This document shows positions 25,497 through 33,788 of a DNA stretch of 64,000 nt, one piece after another. This DNA is from Paenibacillus sp. MZ04-78.2 (lineage in GTDB: Bacteria; Bacillota; Bacilli; Paenibacillales; NBRC-103111). Below the pieces are notes generated by a model. That model did not search any database. It saw nothing but the letters and a program-made list of their open reading frames with translations, and was not told the origin of the DNA. The stretch is taken from the NCBI RefSeq assembly GCF_024213375.1, contig NZ_JANAVJ010000003.1, positions 124,001-188,000 on the forward strand. Reading direction: 5' to 3'. The position numbers and the translations under genes are program-made. The first letter of the stretch is position 1. Every line of letters begins with the position of its first letter.

Positions 25497-27038
25497 TTAC
25501 TGATAATAATCGTGATTGATCAATGCAACCTCCGGCGTTTTCGTTGCAAAAACGGCTTCCGCCATGCGGATCGATTTCAGCATGCCCTTGGCTTTGTTGA
25601 TCGTCTCCTGGTACTCGTTCTCCGGAACGGAATCCCAGACAATCCCGGCGCCTGCCTGGACATAAGCTTTGCCATTCTTGAATACGATGGTGCGGATCGT
25701 AATGCACGTATCGAGGTTGCCCGAGAAGCCGAAGTAACCGATGGCTCCGGCGTAAGGACCGCGCGCTTCGTTCTCCAGCTCGGCAATGATTTCCATCGCT
25801 CTGAGCTTCGGAGCGCCCGAAACGGTACCGGCGGGCAGGCACGAAATAAAAGCGTCGAAGAAATCTTTGTCCTTCGCCAGCTTGCCGGAAACGTTGGACA
25901 CGATATGCATGACATGGGAATAGCGCTCGATTTGCATGAACGTGTCGCATTGGACCGTACCGAATTCGGAGACGCGCCCGAGGTCGTTGCGGCCTAGATC
26001 AACGAGCATCAAGTGCTCGGCACGCTCTTTCTCGTCCGCCAGCAGCTCTTGTTCGAGCGCGAGGTCTTCTTCGGTCGTCCGCCCGCGGGGACGGGTACCG
26101 GCAATCGGCCGGGTCTCCACCTTCTCGTCTTCAACGCGGACGAGCAGCTCGGGGGATGTGCCGACGATGACTTCCTCGTCCATTTTGAGGCAGTACATAT
26201 AAGGCGACGGATTCATCGTTCTTAAGATGCGGTACACGTGAAGCGGCGAAATGTCCGTTTCGATCTCGAAGCGTTGGGACAGGACCACTTGAAAAATATC
26301 GCCCGCCCGGATATATTCCTTAGCTTGATCGACGTTCGCCAAAAACTGCTCCTTCGTCACGTTCGAGCGGATTTCCCCCAAATCGACGTCGTCGGGGATG
26401 GACTGGTGATTCATCTTCAGCGCCGGAAGCGGGCGCTTCAGTCGTTCGATGGTCGCATCGATTTTGGCGCATGTTTTTTCGTAGCCGGCGATGATGTCCG
26501 CTTCCGTTCCTTGGGGAGGCACATGCACATTGGCGATGACTTTCAACTGCTGTTTAAAATGGTCGAACACGATCACTTGATCGCAAAACATAAAGTCCAA
26601 ATCGTTCATCTGCAGATCGTCCTGCCGATGCGCCGGCAGCTTCTCGTAATATTGCAGCAGATCATAACCGAAAAATCCGACGGCTCCGCCCGTAAAGCGC
26701 GGCAAATCCGGCAGCGAAGGGCTCGTAAACGCGCTTAAATGCGCTTTAAGCACATCCACCGGCTTTTCCTTCGAAGTCGTCGTTCCTTCCGGCCCTTCGA
26801 TGCGAGTCACACCGTTTTTGGCCTGAATAAACATAAACGGGTCGGTTCCGATAAAAGAATAACGCGCCCATTTGATCCCGCCTTCGACGCTTTCCAGCAA
26901 GAAGGCACGCTTCTCTTCGTAAAAATGTTGAAATACGCGGATCGGCGTCTCCGTATCGGCTATCAAATGGCGGACGACGGGGATCAGGTTATACTGGCTG
27001 GCAAGCCGAACAACTTCCTTTGCTTCTGGTGTGTGCAT
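25497..27038 (-). CDS. trpE: Anthranilate synthase component I
   Basis: Forms anthranilate from chorismate with ammonia from a glutamine amidotransferase partner. 513 aa; LLESVEGG near residue 50 is the tryptophan feedback site, and the chorismate-binding core has RPIAGTRPRGRT, DLGRNDLGRV and AGTVSGAPK. GAGGAG lies 8 nt before ATG 27038; the frame is open 15 codons further up but lacks a site there. First gene of trpEDCFBA, preceded by the TRAP leader. Confidence 0.97.
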   Translation of the reverse strand: MHTPEAKEVVRLASQYNLIPVVRHLIADTETPIRVFQHFYEEKRAFLLESVEGGIKWARYSFIGTDPFMFIQAKNGVTRIEGPEGTTTSKEKPVDVLKAHLSAFTSPSLPDLPRFTGGAVGFFGYDLLQYYEKLPAHRQDDLQMNDLDFMFCDQVIVFDHFKQQLKVIANVHVPPQGTEADIIAGYEKTCAKIDATIERLKRPLPALKMNHQSIPDDVDLGEIRSNVTKEQFLANVDQAKEYIRAGDIFQVVLSQRFEIETDISPLHVYRILRTMNPSPYMYCLKMDEEVIVGTSPELLVRVEDEKVETRPIAGTRPRGRTTEEDLALEQELLADEKERAEHLMLVDLGRNDLGRVSEFGTVQCDTFMQIERYSHVMHIVSNVSGKLAKDKDFFDAFISCLPAGTVSGAPKLRAMEIIAELENEARGPYAGAIGYFGFSGNLDTCITIRTIVFKNGKAYVQAGAGIVWDSVPENEYQETINKAKGMLKSIRMAEAVFATKTPEVALINHDYYQ

Positions 27039-27087
27039 CGTCTTCTCTCCTCTTCTCAACTCAAAAATAACTGGGCTCTGCAAACGT

Positions 27088-27115
27088 AAAAAAGCCTCTA
27101 CGCATCGTAGAGGCG
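27088..27115 (-). terminator. trp attenuator
   Basis: Perfect 9-bp stem GCCTCTACG/CGTAGAGGC (27094–27102 with 27106–27114), 3-nt loop, then six T on the minus strand, 50 bp before trpE. The 5' arm contains CTCTAC, complementary to GTAGAG inside the TRAP repeat region (27286–27291), so the two are alternatives. Confidence 0.9.
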
Positions 27116-27119
27116 GTAT

Positions 27120-27221
27120 TCAGCGGATGAAGGATTCGTCCAGACGGAAAGTATGCTCAAAGTACGCCAAAGAGCCCTTGGATAGGTTAAAATAAACCTG
27201 CCGATAGTGCCCCGCACGCAT
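27120..27221 (-). CDS. 33-codon reading frame inside the trp leader
   Basis: ATG 27221 to TGA 27120, lying between the TRAP repeats and the attenuator, with GGAAAG about 10 nt before the ATG. The 33-aa product has no Trp but seven Tyr/Phe residues (HYR, VYF, AYF, HTF, SFI). Its stop codon is 6 nt before the terminator stem. It fills an otherwise unexplained 150-nt insertion relative to the compact B. subtilis leader. Translation is not proven; the SD is moderate. Confidence 0.4.
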   Translation of the reverse strand: MRAGHYRQVYFNLSKGSLAYFEHTFRLDESFIR

Positions 27222-27250
27222 CTTGGCGGTTCTTTCCACGAACGGGTAAT

Positions 27251-27331
27251 CTTCTCATCTCATCTCAAACTGAACTAGGCTAACTCTCTACTCTGCTCTG
27301 TTACTGCAACTCACTCTTATCTGCTTAACTC
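27251..27331 (-). promoter_or_regulatory. TRAP-binding repeat region of the trp leader
   Basis: About twelve GAG/TAG triplets, plus CAG and AAG variants, mostly 2–3 nt apart, in an 80-nt unstructured A/G/T-rich stretch of the minus-strand transcript. This is the binding pattern of the tryptophan-activated TRAP ring, and the gene for TRAP (mtrB) is at 37595–37816. Bound TRAP would free the attenuator arm. Confidence 0.88.
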
Positions 27332-27341
27332 GTTGTAATCA

Positions 27342-27371
27342 ACTATACTACCTCAATTATGCTTTTGTCAA
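27342..27371 (-). promoter_or_regulatory. SigA promoter of the trp operon
   Basis: TTGACA (27366–27371), 18-nt spacer, TATAGT (27342–27347) on the minus strand. The -35 box lies in the last codons of aroH, so trp has its own promoter inside the supraoperon, and transcription should start only a few bases before the first GAG. Confidence 0.8.
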
Positions 27372-27734
27372 TTTGGACAAATCGGGACGAAGCCGCATCG
27401 CTTCTCTTTGATAAACATGGAAGATTTCATTTTGCTGTTTGTCCGTATTGACCATCACCATTAAACGAACACAGCGGGGCAATCCGCCCTCCACCGGAAT
27501 TTCGAGCGAGCACATCAGCGGGACCAAGTCCCAGCCTGCCATCTGACGGATAGCCCGCGCAGGGAACGTAGCCGTCAAATCCGGCGTCACCGTAACGAAT
27601 ACGCTGGCGATCTCCTCCGGAATAATTCCGTTTTCCGTGATAATTTGATTGAGCAGCGCTGTTGTTGCCGATAAAATATCATTCTCTTCGTTGCGTTCCA
27701 CGGTCGTTGCTCCGCGGATTCCTCTTACGAACAT
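27357..27734 (-). CDS. aroH: Chorismate mutase, AroH type
   Basis: Converts chorismate to prephenate for Phe and Tyr. 125-aa trimeric AroH-class enzyme with the family start VRGIRGATTVERNEE (Arg7 binds substrate), TATFPARAIR and CVRLMVMVNT. No regulatory domain. Follows aroB by 3 bp. The trp promoter overlaps its 3' end. Confidence 0.95.
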   Translation of the reverse strand: MFVRGIRGATTVERNEENDILSATTALLNQIITENGIIPEEIASVFVTVTPDLTATFPARAIRQMAGWDLVPLMCSLEIPVEGGLPRCVRLMVMVNTDKQQNEIFHVYQREAMRLRPDLSKLTKA

Positions 27735-27737
27735 CCG

Positions 27738-28835
27738 TCAGTCCTCCCGTTTTAACCGCTCCACGATCTCTCTGACCCATTCTGCGGATACGTTTTTGTT
27801 AATTTCGACCTTGCCGATGGCCGTCGGAATGATGTAAACCATGCGGCCTTCGCTGAATTTTTTGTCATGCATCATTGCACGCATGATCGCCTCGGTATCA
27901 AAGTGCGCCGGTATGCGCGTAGGAAGACCGAACTTCTTGAAAATGCGTTCGGTTACCGTTAGGATCTCTTCCGGATTGCCCATACGCACCGACAGCATCG
28001 CTGTGCCGACCATGCCGATGGAAATCGCTTCGCCGTGTTGCAGCTCGTTGTAGCCGGCCACCGCCTCCAGCGCGTGACCGATCGTATGCCCAAGGTTCAG
28101 GATGGCGCGTAGATCGTTCTCCCGTTCGTCCTGCGACACGACCGCCGCTTTGACGGCGCAGCCATTGTACAGCCCGTACTGGAGCGCTTCCGGGTCCAGC
28201 CCGATAAGCTTCTCCGCATTCGCTTCGCACCACGCGGTAAATTCCGCATCCCAGATTAGCCCGTGCTTGATCATTTCCGACAATCCCGCGCGCACGTCCC
28301 GGTCCGGCAAAGTGAGCAGCGTAGACGTGTCATACAAAACCATCTCCGGCTGATGGAAGGCGCCGATAATGTTTTTCGCCAGCGGATGGTTGACGGCGAC
28401 CTTGCCGCCCACGCTGCTGTCGTGAGCCAGAATCGTCGTCGGAATCTGCACAAACCGGATGCCGCGCATGTAACTGGCCGCCACAAACCCGGCCAAATCG
28501 CCGACAACACCTCCGCCAAGCGCGACGACCGTCGATTTGCGGTCCAGACCTGCCTGTAAGCAGGCGCCGACCACGTCTTCCAGCACCGCGAGCGATTTGG
28601 ACTTCTCGCCTGCCGCAACGGTGTAGGACACCGCCGTATAGCCGCCTTCCGTCAATCGGTCTATGACCGGCTTCAGGTGATGCTTCGCCACATGATCGTC
28701 GGTTACGACAAGCAGCGGCGACGCTTTGCTAATCCCGTGTTTCTCGAAGTACGCGGCGATATCTGCGAGCAGGCCCTCCCCGATATAAATCGGGTAGGAC
28801 CTCGTACCAAGGTCTACCGTTAGCTCTCTGACCAT
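27738..28835 (-). CDS. aroB: 3-Dehydroquinate synthase
   Basis: NAD- and metal-dependent cyclisation of DAHP, second step of the shikimate pathway. 365 aa; GGGVVGDLAGFVAA, the DSSVGGKVAVNHP loop and the metal histidines in LNLGHTIGHALE and HGEAISIGM are present. ATG 28835 with GGGAG 10 nt upstream; 55 codons of upstream open frame lie in aroC and are not PanB-like or AroB-like. Confidence 0.96.
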   Translation of the reverse strand: MVRELTVDLGTRSYPIYIGEGLLADIAAYFEKHGISKASPLLVVTDDHVAKHHLKPVIDRLTEGGYTAVSYTVAAGEKSKSLAVLEDVVGACLQAGLDRKSTVVALGGGVVGDLAGFVAASYMRGIRFVQIPTTILAHDSSVGGKVAVNHPLAKNIIGAFHQPEMVLYDTSTLLTLPDRDVRAGLSEMIKHGLIWDAEFTAWCEANAEKLIGLDPEALQYGLYNGCAVKAAVVSQDERENDLRAILNLGHTIGHALEAVAGYNELQHGEAISIGMVGTAMLSVRMGNPEEILTVTERIFKKFGLPTRIPAHFDTEAIMRAMMHDKKFSEGRMVYIIPTAIGKVEINKNVSAEWVREIVERLKRED

Positions 28836-28852
28836 AAATCCGGCTCTCCCGC

Positions 28853-30016
28853 TTAGTAAGTTTTGATTTGCTCCAAGTAGCTCTCGTAATTTCTGCGGAT
28901 TTCCTCCAGCGAGTCGCCGCCGAATTTTTCCACAAACGCTCTCGCCACTTCCCAAGCAATGGCGTTTTCCATAATGACGCCAGCCGCGGGCACCGCGCAC
29001 GTATCGGAGCGCTCCACCTGTGCCGTGAACGCTTCCTTCGTATCGATATCTACGCTTTGCAGCGCTTTATAGAGGGTCGAGATCGGCTTCATGACGCCAC
29101 GTACGACGATCGGCTCGCCGGTCGTCATGCCGCCCTCGAATCCGCCTGCACGGTTGGTTGCGCGATAAAAGCCGCGCTCCTCGTCGTGCATGATTTCGTC
29201 GTGCACGGACGAGCCTCTGCGCTTGGCCGCTTCGAACCCGATCCCGAATTCTACGCCCTTGAACGCTTGAATCGACAGCACCGCCTGCGCAATGCGTCCG
29301 TCAAGCTTGCGGTCCCACTGCACATGGCTGCCAAGACCCGTAGGCACGCCTTCGATAATGCACTCGACGACACCGCCAAGCGTATCGCCGTCGTCCTTGG
29401 CCGCGTCGATCGCCGCGATCATTTTCGCTTCCGCGTCTTTATCCGTCACCCGCACAGGCGATTCCTCCGTGATGCGGATCAGCTCGTCGATCGGCAGCTC
29501 CTGCCGCTGCACTTCCACTTCCCCGATGCGAATCACCTGACCGGCGACTTTGATGCCGAATTCCTTCAGCAGCTCGCGAGCCATGCCGCCGACAGCTACG
29601 CGCATCGTCGTTTCCCGCGCGCTGGAGCGCTCAAGAATGTTGCGCAAATCGCGCTGATTGTATTTCAAACCGCCGTTCAAATCGGCATGGCCCGGACGCG
29701 GGCGGTTCACCCGGCGCTTCGACTCGTCATTACCTTCGATCGGCTCGATGTTCATGATGGAAGTCCAATGTTTCCAATCGTTGTTCTCCACCACAAGCGC
29801 AATCGGGGCGCCGGTCGTTTTGCCATGGCGCACGCCACCGACAATGTTGACGGTATCCTTTTCAATCTGCATGCGGCGTCCCCGTCCGTAGCCTTTCTGC
29901 CGTCTGGCGAGCTGTTCGTTCACCGCTTCGAAATCGATCGTTACGTTGCTTGGAAATCCCTCGATAATCGTTGTCAATTGTGGTCCGTGCGTTTCCCCTG
30001 CGGTTAAATATCTCAC
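28853..30016 (-). CDS. aroC: Chorismate synthase
   Basis: FMN-dependent 1,4-elimination that makes chorismate, the branch point used by trpE, aroH and mqnA in this window. 387 aa; signatures [28 protein letters not shown] and [17 protein letters not shown] start with AAAGGAG 9 nt upstream. First gene of aroC-aroB-aroH, with its own promoter at 30110–30138. Called aroF in B. subtilis literature. Confidence 0.96.
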   Translation of the reverse strand: MRYLTAGETHGPQLTTIIEGFPSNVTIDFEAVNEQLARRQKGYGRGRRMQIEKDTVNIVGGVRHGKTTGAPIALVVENNDWKHWTSIMNIEPIEGNDESKRRVNRPRPGHADLNGGLKYNQRDLRNILERSSARETTMRVAVGGMARELLKEFGIKVAGQVIRIGEVEVQRQELPIDELIRITEESPVRVTDKDAEAKMIAAIDAAKDDGDTLGGVVECIIEGVPTGLGSHVQWDRKLDGRIAQAVLSIQAFKGVEFGIGFEAAKRRGSSVHDEIMHDEERGFYRATNRAGGFEGGMTTGEPIVVRGVMKPISTLYKALQSVDIDTKEAFTAQVERSDTCAVPAAGVIMENAIAWEVARAFVEKFGGDSLEEIRRNYESYLEQIKTY

Positions 30017-30109
30017 CTGATTTTTCTCCTTTCATCCTATCCCATGAAAAGCGTAAGCTTTCTTTCTTTCAAAACGCTTTAGCGCTTTTATGTGCTGAGT
30101 CATGTGCTA

Positions 30110-30138
30110 ATTATAGTATAGGCCTGCGGCTTTGACAA
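30110..30138 (-). promoter_or_regulatory. SigA promoter of the aro supraoperon
   Basis: TTGTCA (30133–30138), 17-nt spacer, TATAAT (30110–30115) on the minus strand, giving a leader of about 90 nt before aroC. Confidence 0.85.
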
Positions 30139-30152
30139 GAATATGCAAGAAC

Positions 30153-30199
30153 AAAAAGAAGCGCCGGCCAAAGGCATGTAGCCGATGGCTGCGCTTCTT
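30153..30199 (-). terminator. Terminator after the 54-aa HTH-like gene
   Basis: AGAAGCGC/GCGCTTCT closing stem (30157–30164 with 30191–30198) around an inner AGCCA/TGGCC-type pairing, followed by TTTTTG on the minus strand. Confidence 0.75.
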
Positions 30200-30220
30200 C
30201 CCGTTTCGGACGAAGGGATG

Positions 30221-30385
30221 TCAGCCTCCGGCCGGTTGTTTTTTTAACACTTGAGGGCGTTCCTGAGTCTGCGGATCATGAACCAGCCCCATAATTTGCA
30301 GCGAATCGATCCCGATAATTTGAGCGCATTCCTGTATCGAGATGAAGCCCCGACGGTAAGCGTTAATGACTTTACGTTTGTCCAT
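30221..30385 (-). CDS. 54-aa protein with HTH-like segment, unknown function
   Basis: Small gene not usually found by length cut-offs. ATG 30385 has a good GGAGGAATCGC before it, the frame ends in TGA 30221, and a terminator follows, so it is a proper gene. The sequence is basic at the start (MDKRKVINAYRRGF), then ISIQECAQIIGIDSLQIMGL resembles a helix-turn-helix, and the tail is polar. It could be a small DNA-binding or adaptor protein. I know no named family for it. It lies between cheR and aroC. Confidence 0.65.
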   Translation of the reverse strand: MDKRKVINAYRRGFISIQECAQIIGIDSLQIMGLVHDPQTQERPQVLKKQPAGG

Positions 30386-30469
30386 GCGATTCCTCCTGCT
30401 GCTTTTCGGGCATAAAGAATCTGTCTATATTTTATTCATAGTATGGGATCGTGTGGAAACGTTTATTCA

Positions 30470-31249
30470 TTACACTTCCGTTTTGCGGTAAAAAAACGTC
30501 TCGGCGGATTCCAGTCCATACTGGGCCGGACTGAAAATCTGCTCGGTGCTGCCGACGAACAAGATCCCCCCCGGCTTCAACGCACTGGCAAATTTTTGAT
30601 ACAATAAGTGCTTGGCTTCCTCGGTAAAATAGATCATAACATTGCGGCAAACGATTAAATCGAATCCCGTATCGAACGTATCGACCAGCAGGTTTTGCTT
30701 TTGAAAGCGGATCGATTTTTTAAGTGAATCCGCAATAAGATAAGTCAAATTTTCCTGACGGTAATATTTTTGCAAATATTTGACCGGCACATCCCGCACC
30801 GAACGATCCGAATAAACCGCCTTCTTCGCTTTTTCCAAAGCGCCTTCATCAATATCGGTCGCCAGCACCACGCTATCCTGCGCGTTCAGTTCCGCCAGGA
30901 TCATTGCCAGCGTATAAGGCTCTTCCCCCGTGGAACATGCGGCGCTCCAGCACTTAACCTTGCGCGATTTGCGGAGCATGTCCGGCAAAAACTTCTGTTC
31001 CAGCACTTCCCAACGGTTCGGATTGCGCCAAAACTCAGAGACGTTGATCGTCATCCGATCCAAAAACTCGTAAAACAGCTCTTTGTCCTTCGTCATCGCC
31101 TCGAAAAACGAAGCGAACGTCGTATACCCCTTCTTCATCCGCAGCGTAGTCAGACGGCGTTTCATCTGCGCTTCCTTATACTGGGACAAGTCGATGGACG
31201 TGTAGTCCTTGACTTTCTTGATGAATAACAGGAAATCTTTATCCTCCAT
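30470..31249 (-). CDS. cheR: Chemotaxis protein methyltransferase
   Basis: SAM-dependent methylation of glutamates on chemoreceptors, part of adaptation. 259 aa with the N-terminal all-helical CheR domain (about 1–75) and the Rossmann SAM domain: WSAACSTGEEPYTLAM as SAM loop, VLATDIDEGAL, and DLIVCRNVMIYF. Solitary che gene here, between ndk and aroC as in B. subtilis. Confidence 0.95.
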   Translation of the reverse strand: MEDKDFLLFIKKVKDYTSIDLSQYKEAQMKRRLTTLRMKKGYTTFASFFEAMTKDKELFYEFLDRMTINVSEFWRNPNRWEVLEQKFLPDMLRKSRKVKCWSAACSTGEEPYTLAMILAELNAQDSVVLATDIDEGALEKAKKAVYSDRSVRDVPVKYLQKYYRQENLTYLIADSLKKSIRFQKQNLLVDTFDTGFDLIVCRNVMIYFTEEAKHLLYQKFASALKPGGILFVGSTEQIFSPAQYGLESAETFFYRKTEV

Positions 31250-31267
31250 GCCGCCATCCCTGCCTTA

Positions 31268-31711
31268 TCAGATCCAAGTTTGTACCGCTTTGCTGTAATC
31301 GAGCAATTCTTCCGGACGGAAAAAGTTTGCAATTTCCCGCTCGGCGCTTTCCGGAGAATCGGCCCCGTGAATCAAGTTCAAATTCGTATGGACTGCATAG
31401 TCGCCGCGGATCGTACCGGGCAGCGCTTCCAAAGAATTCGTCTTGCCGATCATCGCCCGGGACAACGCAACGACCTGATCCCCCTGCCAAACCATCGCAA
31501 ACACGGGCCCAGAAGTAATAAACTTGATCAGGTTATCGAAAAACGGCTTGCCCACATGCTCTGCATAATGCCTTTCCGCTTGCTCACGGCTGACCTGCAC
31601 CAGCTTGGCCGCAACCAATTGCAGCCCTTTTTGCTCGAAGCGGCGCACGATCTCCCCGATGAGCCCTCTCTGCACTCCGTCAGGCTTGACCATCAAAAAC
31701 GTTTTTTCCAT
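31268..31711 (-). CDS. ndk: Nucleoside-diphosphate kinase
   Basis: Balances NTP and dNTP pools by phosphate transfer through a histidine. 147 aa; starts [21 protein letters not shown], the active histidine is in [22 protein letters not shown] lies 8 nt before the ATG. Just upstream is the 220-bp inverted-repeat element, so its promoter must be inside or beyond that element. Confidence 0.96.
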   Translation of the reverse strand: MEKTFLMVKPDGVQRGLIGEIVRRFEQKGLQLVAAKLVQVSREQAERHYAEHVGKPFFDNLIKFITSGPVFAMVWQGDQVVALSRAMIGKTNSLEALPGTIRGDYAVHTNLNLIHGADSPESAEREIANFFRPEELLDYSKAVQTWI

Positions 31712-31741
31712 GCTTTTCTCCTCCTACCACTATAATAAAGT

Positions 31742-31961
31742 TTATTAGGAGTTTGGTTTTTGGAGTTAGTTTTAGGCATTCATCATCTGCATAGGGTAAA
31801 GATTGTCACGGAAAGTTTACGGCCGCCTTTGAAATCAAGTTGTTACCGCAAGGTAAATTGATGACAACTTGAATTTCAAGAGCGGTGAAGTGACAATGTT
31901 TACCCGACTAGCTTACAGATGAATGCAGTTGTTCACGGTGTCAAACCAAGCTCCTAATAAG
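31742..31961. repeat. 220-bp nested inverted-repeat element between hepT and ndk
   Basis: Four blocks on the left are repeated in reverse complement on the right, in the same nested order: TTATTAGGAG-TTTGG (31742–31756 with 31947–31961), GCATTCATC (near 31777 with 31918–31926), GGGTAAAGATTGTCAC (31794–31809 with 31890–31905, one mismatch), and TTGAAATCAAGTTGT (about 31828–31843 with 31864–31879). The centre contains TACC-GCAA-GGTA, a hairpin with a GNRA-type loop if read on the plus strand. The spacers between blocks differ in sequence but are similar in length. The right end covers the hepT stop codon. It may be a mobile-element remnant, a structured RNA or a protein-binding cruciform. Confidence 0.7.
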
Positions 31962-32928
31962 AACGGTTCCCCACAAAATGAGCAATACTGATCAAATCTT
32001 TTTTCGCCTGGATATTGGGCAAGCCCTCCAGGGAACGAATCGCTTTATCTATGTATGCCGACGCCATCGCTTCGGCGCGGGAGATTCCCTCACTGCGCCG
32101 GATCATATTCAAAAACGCGGTGATGTCGGTTTGCCCGTCGCAGGCCTCGATACGTGAGATTTCCTCCAGAAGAGCCGGACGATGCTGCGGATTCTGAAGC
32201 GCAAAGATGATGGGAATCGTAATATTTCCTTGCTTGATGTCGCTGCCCGGCGGCTTGCCGATCTCTTTCTCCGTCCCGCACAAGTCGAGAAGATCGTCCC
32301 GGATTTGGAACGCCATGCCGGTATAATATCCGAAATCGTACAACCGCTTGGCTATCTGCTCAGAAGCGCCTGCCGCAATCGCTCCCAATTGGCAGCTGAC
32401 CGCCAGCAGCAGCGCCGTCTTGCGCTTGATGCGCAGCATGTAGTCGCGAACGGTCTGCCCCGTATGGAAAAAGAAGCGGATTTGCTCCATTTCTCCGATC
32501 GACATCTCGACCAACGCATTGGACATGATCCGATGAATGGACGGGTCAGGCAACTGGGTAACAATGCTGAGCGCTTTGGCGAAAATATAATCCCCGGCGT
32601 ACATGGCAACCCGGTTGTCCCATTTGGAGCGGACCGTCAATTGGCCGCGCCGCGTGTTTGCATCGTCGATGACGTCGTCGTGCACAAGCGAAGCCATGTG
32701 AATCAGCTCCAAAGGAACAGCTACGAACTTGACCCGCTCCAGATTGTACTGCCCGAACTTAGCGCCAAGCAGCACGAATACCGGACGAATCCGCTTGCCG
32801 CCTGCTTTCAGCAAGTGCAGGGAAGCTTCGCGAAGCACCGGATGATCGACATTGATGCTTCGCTCCAGCTCTTTTTCAATCAAATTGATATCTTTTTTTA
32901 ATTTAGCATATAAATCCAAAAGTTTCAT
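31954..32928 (-). CDS. hepT: Heptaprenyl diphosphate synthase component II
   Basis: Catalytic long-chain polyprenyl diphosphate synthase subunit that makes the menaquinone side chain with HepS. 324 aa; first Asp-rich motif DDVIDD after MASLVH, GKRIRP, and second motif DDLLDLCG. ATG 32928 (KLLDLYAKLKKDINLIEKEL start) overlaps the mqnA stop by 4 bp; the frame is open 36 codons further up, inside mqnA. Terminal gene of the cluster; its stop lies in the palindromic element. Confidence 0.95.
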   Translation of the reverse strand: MKLLDLYAKLKKDINLIEKELERSINVDHPVLREASLHLLKAGGKRIRPVFVLLGAKFGQYNLERVKFVAVPLELIHMASLVHDDVIDDANTRRGQLTVRSKWDNRVAMYAGDYIFAKALSIVTQLPDPSIHRIMSNALVEMSIGEMEQIRFFFHTGQTVRDYMLRIKRKTALLLAVSCQLGAIAAGASEQIAKRLYDFGYYTGMAFQIRDDLLDLCGTEKEIGKPPGSDIKQGNITIPIIFALQNPQHRPALLEEISRIEACDGQTDITAFLNMIRRSEGISRAEAMASAYIDKAIRSLEGLPNIQAKKDLISIAHFVGNRSY

Positions 32929-33788
32929 TCCGTCACCCGTACTACAGAATTGTCTTTCCATATTTGTAGAGGAACGTTCCGCTCCAGAAATCCGAGCTCT
33001 GCGGCATACTGATAATATAACGAGAGCCCGGCCCATTGCTTCGGACCGAATTCATAGCACAGTTCGGAGAAATATTGCTGCCAATAGGCCTCCGTCCCGC
33101 CAATCAGCTTTTGCGCGTCACGGACCAACGCCGCCGGATCGGCAAGCGACTTTCGCTTGCTCTCGAGAAAGGCCTCATAGATACGACTGACAAGCCCCGG
33201 GTACTGCTCCACGGTTTGCTTCCGGATGGTGCAGACGGCAAACGTCATCCACTGGCCGGTTAAACGTGTCCATTCCGTCGCGAGATCGGTAACGAGATAC
33301 CCGTTCTTTTCCCAGCTTGCCCGAATCGCATGATCGCCAATCAACAGCGCGGCGTCTGCGCTCTTCATCATCGGTTCAAGCTCCGGTGCCGCGTACTCGT
33401 ACTCGGGCTGAAGCCCGTAAAACTTGGTTAAAATAATTTTTAGCAAATTGATGGAAGTCGCGGAAGTCGTCGGCAGCGCAATCTTGGCGTCCCCCAGCTC
33501 CTCCAGCGGTTTTCGGTGAAACAGAAGAATGGAATTGACCTGTCCGAAAGCGCTGACCGACATGTCGGGAAATACTAAATACTCGTCAAAATTTTCTCCA
33601 TACGCAAATGACGAAATGGCTCCGATATCGATTCGTCCTTCGGCCATGGCGCGGTTCAACCCCGACGGCACCTGTTGAGTAACCTCCAGATCGCTGCCGA
33701 AGGAAGAGAAAGGAAAGTAATAGAAGAGCGGCCACACGTTGGTGAAATCGATACGGCCGATGCGCACGGACGCCTGGCTGTTATTCAT
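32925..33788 (-). CDS. mqnA: Menaquinone biosynthesis enzyme MqnA (chorismate dehydratase)
   Basis: Periplasmic-binding-protein-fold enzyme that dehydrates chorismate to 3-[(1-carboxyvinyl)oxy]benzoate, first step of the futalosine route to menaquinone. 287 aa; RIGRIDFTNVWPLFYY, VPSGLNRAMAEGRIDIGAISSFAYG and LPTTSATSINLLKIIL are typical MqnA stretches. Overlaps ubiX by 8 bp. Its presence argues that this organism does not use the classical MenF-D-H-C-E-B route seen in B. subtilis, though the other mqn genes are outside the window. Confidence 0.92.
   Translation of the reverse strand: MNNSQASVRIGRIDFTNVWPLFYYFPFSSFGSDLEVTQQVPSGLNRAMAEGRIDIGAISSFAYGENFDEYLVFPDMSVSAFGQVNSILLFHRKPLEELGDAKIALPTTSATSINLLKIILTKFYGLQPEYEYAAPELEPMMKSADAALLIGDHAIRASWEKNGYLVTDLATEWTRLTGQWMTFAVCTIRKQTVEQYPGLVSRIYEAFLESKRKSLADPAALVRDAQKLIGGTEAYWQQYFSELCYEFGPKQWAGLSLYYQYAAELGFLERNVPLQIWKDNSVVRVTE

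Noticed and set aside
24462-25997. Long plus-strand open frame of 511 codons
   Set aside because: It is antisense to trpD/trpE, which are fully recognisable on the minus strand; it has no SD and its residues are Arg/His-rich, as expected for a reverse-frame shadow of GC-rich genes.
27039-27356. T-box riboswitch before trpE
   Set aside because: No GGTGGNACCGCG-type T-box sequence is present; GAG/TAG repeats and mtrB explain the leader as TRAP type.
28868-30007. Plus-strand open frame of 379 codons opposite aroC
   Set aside because: Antisense shadow of aroC with low-complexity Arg/His content.
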